A stretch of DNA of 64,000 bases, taken from assembly GCF_024171995.1 (NCBI RefSeq), contig NZ_JAMTCT010000015.1:62001-126000 (forward strand), read 5' to 3'. Below the pieces are notes generated by a model. The model was not told the DNA's origin, did no database searches, and saw only the letters and a list, made by a program, of their open reading frames with translations. The stretch is from Promicromonospora umidemergens (lineage in GTDB: Bacteria > Actinomycetota > Actinomycetes > Actinomycetales > Cellulomonadaceae). Of this stretch, positions 60,094 to 64,000 are shown piece after piece (the stretch's first letter is position 1; each line of letters begins with the position of its first letter). Both the position numbers and the translations under genes were made by a program.

Positions 60094-62885
60094 GCGGCCG
60101 GGTCCCCGGCACGGACCGGCCGACCGCCGGAGTCCGGTACCGGCAGGCGCTCGGCCGCTGGCGGCTCGCGTTCCGGCTGGCACGACGCGACCTGCGGCGG
60201 CACACCGGCCGGGCCGTGCTCATCGCGGTGATGGTGGCGCTGCCGGTGGCAGCCGGGTCGTTCCTGGTGACCGCGCTGGAGTCGAACGAGCCCTACGCGC
60301 CGGCCGACGCCGAGGCAGAGCTCGGGCCCGGGCTGCAGGCGAAGATCGAGGGCATCGGCGGGCCGATCGAGCAGTTCCGGCGCGTGGACGGCGGGCAGTG
60401 GCTCTGGGGGCCCGTGGGCTGGAACACCTCCTACGAGGACGGTCTGACCTCCACGCCGTACGCCGACCTCGAGCACGACCTCGAACGTCTCCTGCCCGAC
60501 GGTGACCGACTGGTGCGAGCGCTCAAGGGCGACGTCCGCCTGAAGGACGGCGAGGACGCCGCCATGTCCGTCGCCGTGCAGACCGACTTCACCGCACCCG
60601 ACGTCGCGTCCCGGTTCCCGGTCCTCGAGGGCCGGCTCCCCCGCGACGGTGAGATCGCGGTCACCGAGCAGCACCGGGACCTGGGGTTCGACCTCGGTGA
60701 CACCGTCGAGGTCACGTTCCAGGACGGCACGACGACCACCGCGACCATCAGTGGTGTCGCACCCCGGTACATCGACATGATCTCGCCGGTCCTCCTGCCG
60801 GAGCCCGGCCCGCTCGTCCCGCCGGAGGAGGTCACCTCGGCCGGCATCGACCTCCCGCTCTGGTACGTGACCGGTGACGAGCCCGTCACGTGGTCCGACG
60901 TCCAGGACCTCAATGCCGCCGGGGCGTTCGTGACCAGCCGCGACGTGCTCCTCGACCCGCCGGCGCCCGTGGCCGCCGAGCGAACATGGTCCGGCTACGT
61001 CGACTGGCAGTCCATCTCCGTGCTCGTCGCGCTGGTCCTGGTCGGGCTCCTGGAGGCGATCTGGCTCATCGGTCCGGCGTTCGCCGTCGGGGCGCGGCGC
61101 GACACGCGGTCGCTCGCCCTGCTGGCCGTCAACGGAGCACCCGCGGCGACCCTGCGCGCCGTCATGCTCGCCCGCGGCCTGCTGACCGGGGCGGTCGGGG
61201 CCGTGGTCGGCCTGGGCCTCGGGATCGCGGCGGCGGCGGTACTCGTCCAGGCGCTCCCCGACCGGCTGCCCGCGCTACGCCTGCCCGGAGCCTCGCTCGC
61301 CGTCGTTCTCCTGATCGGCGTCCTGCTCGCCGTCGCCTCCGCCTGGCCGCCCGCCCGGCGCGCGGCCCGCGCCGACGTCGTCACGGTGCTGGACGGGCGG
61401 CGGCCCGCGGTCTCGACCCCGCGCTGGCCCACCGTCGTCGGCGCGGCGGCAGCGGTCGGCGGCGTCGTCCTGGCCGTGGTCGCCGGCGCCCAGAAGTGGG
61501 TCATCGGGCTGGCCGCCGGCATCGTGGTCGCCGACCTCGGCCTCATCCTCGCCTGCGGCGGCATCGTCGCCCTGCTCGGCCGGGTCGCCCACCGGCTGCC
61601 CTGGACGTGGCGCTTCGCCCTGCGCGACGCCGCCCGGTACCGGACCCGTACCGTACCGGCCATCGCAGCCGTGCTGGTCGCCATGGCCGGAGCGTCCGCG
61701 GCACTGACCTACCTGGACGCCGAGGAGGTGGTCCTGGAGCTCCCGCAGTACCAGCCGTGGGCCTCGACCGGGACGGTGGCGCTGACGCCGGGCTACGGGC
61801 AGATCCCCGCCGAGGACGAGTCCGATCGGCTGCAGGGGGTCGTCGACGGGGCGCTCCCTGACGCAGGTCCGGTCCTGGCCGTCCCGGTGGCGGTGAACCC
61901 TGCCGACGCCACTGGCGGCGGAGGGGCAGACTCTCGCCGGGGCCTGATCGACGTGTCCGTCCACCCGGTCGATGCCGCCGACAGCGGCAGCCACCTGTTC
62001 GTCGACCTCGGCCGCTGGCCGGGCCCTGTCGTCACCGACGGGTCGGACCGGGAGCTGCTGCACGCGCTCGGCATCCCCGAGAACCACCTGGACGAGGTCG
62101 CAGAGGCGCTCGCCGACGGACGCCTCCCGCTGCCGTCCTCGCACGTCGACGAGAACGGGAACGCGAACGTGAGCGTGCGGGAGGCAGCCGGCGACGTCTC
62201 GCCCTCGAAGGACGTAGTGCTCCCCGCGGTTGTCGTCGGCAGCCCCGGGGAACAGATCCCGAACCTCCCGATCCTGCCCGAGGCTCTCCTCGACGAGCTC
62301 GGCGCAGAGTCCGCGACGGGTGCGTACCTGGTCGAGAACCCGGCGGTTCCGTCGGACGAACAGGTGACGCTCCTGCAGGCCCGGGCCGACGCCGAGCTCG
62401 TCGGCTTCGACGCGGACAGGGCCCTCAGGGTCGATGTCGAATCAGGCGAGCACCCGGATCAGTACGTCTCGAACCTGGTGGGAACGTTCGCCACACCGTG
62501 GAGCAACGACGCACGACCGGTCATGGGCCTGGCCATAGCGCTCGCCGCGGTGTTCCTGGCGCTCGTCGGAACCTGGTCGGCGGTGGCGCTGTCCGCTGTC
62601 GACGCCCGGCCCGACCTGGCGACGCTCGCCGCGGTGGGTGCTGGGCCGTCGGCCCGGCGGCGGGTGGTAGCCGCGCAGGCGGCGACGATCTCGGTGATCG
62701 GGTCGGTGCTCGGTCTCGTGGCGGGCACGCTGATCGGCGTCGGGTGGACGCTGCTGACCGCATACCCGCTCGCAGTCCCCTGGCGGCAGCTCGCCGCGCT
62801 CGCCGTCGCCGTCCCCCTCCTGGCCGCGGTCGCGGCCTGGACGGTGACCCGCTCCGGCGTCACCCTGACCCGCCGCCGTTCCTGA
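60090..62885 (+). CDS. FtsX-family ABC permease
   Basis: 931 aa. One N-terminal helix ('GRAVLIAVMVALPVAAGSFLV') is followed by a large extracytoplasmic domain, then a three-helix FtsX domain at about residues 310-450 ('VALVLVGLLEAIWLIGPAFAVGARRDTRSLALLAVNGAPAATLRAV') and another at the C-terminus ('MGLAIALAAVFLALVGTWSAVALSAVDARPDLATLAAVGAGPSARRRVVAAQ'). With the ATPase it forms a MacB-like exporter. The substrate may be a peptide antibiotic, a membrane stress or self-toxicity factor. Confidence 0.92.
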   Translation: MSGRVPGTDRPTAGVRYRQALGRWRLAFRLARRDLRRHTGRAVLIAVMVALPVAAGSFLVTALESNEPYAPADAEAELGPGLQAKIEGIGGPIEQFRRVDGGQWLWGPVGWNTSYEDGLTSTPYADLEHDLERLLPDGDRLVRALKGDVRLKDGEDAAMSVAVQTDFTAPDVASRFPVLEGRLPRDGEIAVTEQHRDLGFDLGDTVEVTFQDGTTTTATISGVAPRYIDMISPVLLPEPGPLVPPEEVTSAGIDLPLWYVTGDEPVTWSDVQDLNAAGAFVTSRDVLLDPPAPVAAERTWSGYVDWQSISVLVALVLVGLLEAIWLIGPAFAVGARRDTRSLALLAVNGAPAATLRAVMLARGLLTGAVGAVVGLGLGIAAAAVLVQALPDRLPALRLPGASLAVVLLIGVLLAVASAWPPARRAARADVVTVLDGRRPAVSTPRWPTVVGAAAAVGGVVLAVVAGAQKWVIGLAAGIVVADLGLILACGGIVALLGRVAHRLPWTWRFALRDAARYRTRTVPAIAAVLVAMAGASAALTYLDAEEVVLELPQYQPWASTGTVALTPGYGQIPAEDESDRLQGVVDGALPDAGPVLAVPVAVNPADATGGGGADSRRGLIDVSVHPVDAADSGSHLFVDLGRWPGPVVTDGSDRELLHALGIPENHLDEVAEALADGRLPLPSSHVDENGNANVSVREAAGDVSPSKDVVLPAVVVGSPGEQIPNLPILPEALLDELGAESATGAYLVENPAVPSDEQVTLLQARADAELVGFDADRALRVDVESGEHPDQYVSNLVGTFATPWSNDARPVMGLAIALAAVFLALVGTWSAVALSAVDARPDLATLAAVGAGPSARRRVVAAQAATISVIGSVLGLVAGTLIGVGWTLLTAYPLAVPWRQLAALAVAVPLLAAVAAWTVTRSGVTLTRRRS

Positions 62886-62917
62886 CCTGCCACCATCCCC
62901 GCATCCGAGGGCCCGAG

Positions 62918-62943
62918 CGTGCACGCCATGTCCGGCGTGCACG
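62918..62943 (+). terminator. Hairpin after the FtsX gene
   Basis: CGTGCACGCC pairs with GGCGTGCACG over a 6-base loop, 33 bp after the stop. No T-tract. Confidence 0.65.
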
Positions 62944-62982
62944 CGGCGCGGCGCGTCCTGGCCCGAACGCGGCGCAACCCTC

Positions 62983-63045
62983 GTGAACAGCCTTCGTGAC
63001 AACATTGGTGAACAGCGTCGGTGAGCAGAGCTCCTGAGCAGTGCT
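62983..63045. repeat. Short GTGAACAGC-like direct repeats
   Basis: GTGAACAGC occurs at 62983 and 63008, with the related GTGACAACA at 62996 and GTGAGCAGA at 63021, in a spacing of about 12-13 bp. TGAGCAG follows at about 63035. The stretch lies in the 324-bp gap before the inositol-phosphate synthase gene, which shows no gene. Four to five helix-phased half-sites might form a binding array. Confidence 0.45.
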
Positions 63046-63209
63046 CCTGAGAGCGACCCGGACTTCTCCGTTGCGCGCCCTCCGGCAGCGGAGATATTCC
63101 GGCCGATGTCGCTTATCTCGCTTCTTCCGATGATGTTTGAACTTTTGTTTGCTAATCGGCATAAGTCCGGGATAGGTTGCTTGGGACGACGATGTCGATC
63201 CGGGGAGCG

Positions 63210-64000
63210 ATGATGCACGAAGCCACTGCAAGCCACCATGCCGCCGAACGCACGGGAATCTGGTTCGTCGGAGCCCGTGGCTCCGTGGCCAGTACCGCAA
63301 CACTAGGCCTAGCCGCCATTGCCGACGGACAGTCACCGCCGACAGGCTGTGTCACCGCACGAGAGCCGTTCGCCTCCGCGGGCCTGCCAGGGTTCGCGGA
63401 CCTCGTGGTGGGTGGACACGACATCTCCTCCGTCACCATGACCAAGCGCGCGGAGTGCCTGGTCGAGACCGGGATGGTCCCACCGCTGCTGTTCGCCGCC
63501 GCCCACGACGCGCTCGAACGGGCGGACGCCGAGGTACGCCCCGGGTACGACCCGCACGGCGGCCCGGACGGCACCTCCCAGCAGGCCGCCGCCGAGCGCC
63601 TCGCCGCCGACATCACCTCGTTCCGCGAGCGGCACGCGCTGGCCCGCGTCGTGATGGTCGACCTCTCCTCGACCGAGGCGCCGGTGGTTCCCGCGCCCGA
63701 GCACGACGACCCCGAGGCCCTGCTCGTCGCCCTGGCCGACCCGGCACGCGCGGTGCTCCCGGCGTCGTCGGTCTCCGCCTACGCGGCGATCCTTGCCGGA
63801 GCCTCGTACGCCGCCTTCACGCCGTCCGCCGGGATGAGCCTGCCCGCCCTGGCCCGGCTCGCCCGCGAGCGCGGCGTCCCCGTCGCCGGACAGGACGGCA
63901 AGACCGGACAGACCTGGCTCCGCACGGTGCTGGCTCCCGCGTTCGCCGCGCGCAACCTGAAGGTGCTGTCCTGGTCCGGCACCAACCTGCTGGGCGGCGG
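63210..64000 (+). CDS. Inositol-3-phosphate synthase-like protein (5' part)
   Basis: The reading frame opens at ATGATG (GGGGAG lies upstream) and runs open to the window end, about 263 codons. The translation shows 'GIWFVGARGSVASTATLGLAA' as a Rossmann-type NAD site, 'DISSVTMTKRAECLVETG', 'VMVDLSSTEAP', 'FTPSAGMSLPALARLARERGVPVAGQDGKTGQTWLRTVLAPAFA' and 'LSWSGTNLLGG'. These match the myo-inositol-1-phosphate synthase family. In many Actinobacteria this gene starts an ebo-type cluster (EboA, UbiA-like, TatD-like), which might follow outside. That continuation is a guess. Confidence 0.85.
   Translation, partial: MMHEATASHHAAERTGIWFVGARGSVASTATLGLAAIADGQSPPTGCVTAREPFASAGLPGFADLVVGGHDISSVTMTKRAECLVETGMVPPLLFAAAHDALERADAEVRPGYDPHGGPDGTSQQAAAERLAADITSFRERHALARVVMVDLSSTEAPVVPAPEHDDPEALLVALADPARAVLPASSVSAYAAILAGASYAAFTPSAGMSLPALARLARERGVPVAGQDGKTGQTWLRTVLAPAFAARNLKVLSWSGTNLLGG

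Overview
The window is high-GC DNA with actinobacterial features: frequent GTG starts, ATGA-coupled genes, an IclR-type regulator divergent from leuCD, a DUF3516-type helicase and a RpiR-controlled amino-sugar locus. Gene content (paired AA10 chitin/cellulose oxygenases, secreted SGNH hydrolase, ABC sugar uptake) suggests a soil Micrococcales bacterium near Promicromonospora, Isoptericola or Cellulosimicrobium. That placement is inference from content.

Region 1 (1-12416) is accessory. It holds a run of genes resembling immunity proteins of toxin systems (an unrecognised 85-aa protein, an 'MSWDISLF'-type protein, DUF1963/YwqG, UPF0167/CbrC, a HEAT-repeat protein and a SUKH-like tail joined to an HD domain). 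A complete IS3-family element (6472-7746) follows, with truncated genes on both sides. Then come an LLM/HxlR/SDR redox operon, an excisionase-like protein and a tyrosine integrase. The integrase sits against lpd, the first clear housekeeping gene, so an island edge is likely there.

Region 2 (12454-31005) is mostly core. It contains lpd, rnhA, an SMP-30 lactonase gene broken by one in-frame TAG, an Lrp regulator with an LLM oxidoreductase, and leuD/leuC with a divergent IclR regulator and an operator-like palindrome between them. Next are a bPH membrane protein, two tRNA-Glu genes, one tRNA-Gln, a HAD phosphatase, a CPBP protease, gltX, Nudix and FAH hydrolases, a methyltransferase, an integral membrane protein, a PhzF protein and an aldo/keto reductase.

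Region 3 (31083-47300) begins with a very long hairpin lying between divergent genes. It continues with two tandem lytic polysaccharide monooxygenases, two aminoglycoside-phosphotransferase-like kinases flanking a DUF418-type membrane protein, a CGNR/EamA pair, a Ski2-like helicase, a secreted SGNH hydrolase, a TSUP carrier, YbaK, YccF, the YggS PLP protein, a GNAT enzyme and a cluster of short repeats.

Region 4 (47317-56836) reads as a muropeptide or amino-sugar catabolic locus. An ABC importer (lipoprotein plus two permeases) is coupled to cytoplasmic NagZ and MurQ, with a divergent BadF-type sugar kinase and a RpiR/MurR regulator. A lipoate ligase of reversed domain order sits in the middle.

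Region 5 (56842-64000) has citramalate synthase behind a leader that looks like a classical attenuator (a 15-residue peptide with Val-Ile-Ile-Ile, then a terminator). It also has a PadR-controlled ABC/FtsX exporter and the start of an inositol-3-phosphate-synthase-like gene that runs off the window.
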